From Corythucha ciliata (Eukaryota > Arthropoda > Insecta > Hemiptera > Tingidae), in NCBI GenBank assembly GCA_038030265.1, contig CM075941.1, forward strand, positions 45,756,164-45,820,163: a DNA stretch of 64,000 nt. Direction: 5' to 3'. A program made the position numbers and the translations under genes. Below are positions 63,624 through 64,000 of the stretch, piece by piece. The notes beneath the pieces were generated by a model. It was not told where the DNA came from. It saw only the letters and a list, made by a program, of their open reading frames with translations, and ran no database searches. Each line of letters begins with the position of its first letter. Positions within the stretch are counted from its first letter, which is position 1.

Positions 63624-64000
63624 TTATTCCCCTTATGTACCCCACTCCGCGATTGCTTCTTCAGCATCGCCCTACTCGGAGTGGGGTGGGGTTTCCGTGC
63701 CCGACCTGCCGCCTTCGGGACTCTTTCACCCCCCGCTGGTCCGACACTATCACCTCTCTCCCCCGCCTTGCTAGTCGATGGCCTAGCATATGAGGGAGCT
63801 ACCTGCGTTGACTGCCCGGATGCCGTGGCGCCAACCGCTGTTCCCACAGATAGCTCTTCCTGCCGTGGTGCGGGGGTGGGACCCCGCACAGCAGCGGCTG
63901 CCTGATCCACATCCATCGGCTGCTGCCGGGGGCCGGAGGATGACCCTTCTCCCTTCCGAGCCTTAGGCCAGATGGTCCCCTTGCCGAACCTGATGTGGAC
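63620..64000 (-). CDS. LINE ORF1, C-terminal end (partial)
   Basis: Open from the window edge to a TAA at 63620-63622, overlapping the ORF2 start by four bases. It reads VHIRFGKGTIWPKA at the edge, then an Ala/Pro/Ser-rich tail. The ATG at 63914-63916 is internal to this frame and is not taken as the start. Little can be said about function beyond its position as ORF1. Confidence 0.7.
   Translation of the reverse strand, partial: VHIRFGKGTIWPKARKGEGSSSGPRQQPMDVDQAAAAVRGPTPAPRQEELSVGTAVGATASGQSTQVAPSYARPSTSKAGERGDSVGPAGGERVPKAAGRARKPHPTPSRAMLKKQSRSGVHKGNK

Larger units (their letters stand above)
59852..64000 (-). mobile_element. LOA-clade LINE, 3' part, runs off the right edge
   Basis: The A tail is the T run at 59852-59886, inserted in the gag of Bel/Pao copy 2. 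In the minus direction come ORF1 C-terminus, endonuclease, RT, RNase H and a terminal CCHC-type region. The presence of RNase H and the RT motifs (GCPQGGVLSPLLW) suits the LOA/I group. Several frameshifts and a changed catalytic box show that it is inactive. Confidence 0.9.

Noticed and set aside
1..64000. CRISPR array, phage or bacterial operon
   Set aside because: None present: the repeat arrays are degenerate minisatellites without unique spacers of even length, and no bacterial gene order was seen.

Overview
This is a repeat-dominated stretch of an arthropod genome, most probably an insect. The evidence is indirect: Bel/Pao, Copia, LOA-clade, Jockey-like, P-element, piggyBac and Mutator-like transposons lie together; protein-coding genes are interrupted by short GT-AG introns; intergenic DNA is AT-rich; and a 500-base run of N marks a scaffold gap at 44897-45396. 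I cannot name the species. Only two ordinary host genes are convincing, and nearly everything else recognisable is a transposon, a decayed transposon or a short inverted-repeat element.

Layout. 1-10934 holds a Bel/Pao LTR retrotransposon on the minus strand (102-104 bp LTRs at 545-646 and 10831-10934, CCCGC target duplication), split by a 3.28-kb piggyBac element (6388-9668) and by a nest of three inverted-repeat elements. 12366-13127 is a five-exon gene on the minus strand for a small four-helix membrane protein of LAPTM4-like appearance. 14430-15375 is a dead LINE fragment. 15376-18356 is an unusual CACTG-ended element saturated with CGGT/ACCG, built around a 21-bp minisatellite. 18357-18740 is a Bel/Pao integrase scrap. 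19405-23616 is a complete-length but coding-dead Copia element. 23805-24430 is a LINE tail, followed by a tRNA-like sequence (24561-24633) and a hairpin. 26224-27920 is a Mutator-like element with a FLYWCH plus MULE transposase. 28536-29284 is a paralogue of the first host gene, in the opposite orientation with the same five-exon plan. 31-39 kb is a bed of foldback elements and MITEs with two exons of an unidentified gene. 39024-43970 is a dead P-element transposase split by an internally deleted LINE (40417-43155). After the gap come Ty3/Gypsy, Copia and Jockey remnants (45.7-50.5 kb). 53618-59851 is a second copy of the first Bel/Pao element with the same outer flank, so it arose by segmental duplication and not by transposition. 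It is cut by a LOA-clade LINE that runs off the right edge.

Relations. The two Bel/Pao copies act as a natural before-and-after pair: each carries insertions for which the other preserves the empty site, which fixes the exact boundaries of piggyBac and four MITEs or small elements. The piggyBac transposase appears intact once two introns are removed. The two membrane-protein genes are the only evident host coding content. No CRISPR array, rRNA, operon or endogenous viral gene outside the LTR-retroelement families was seen.
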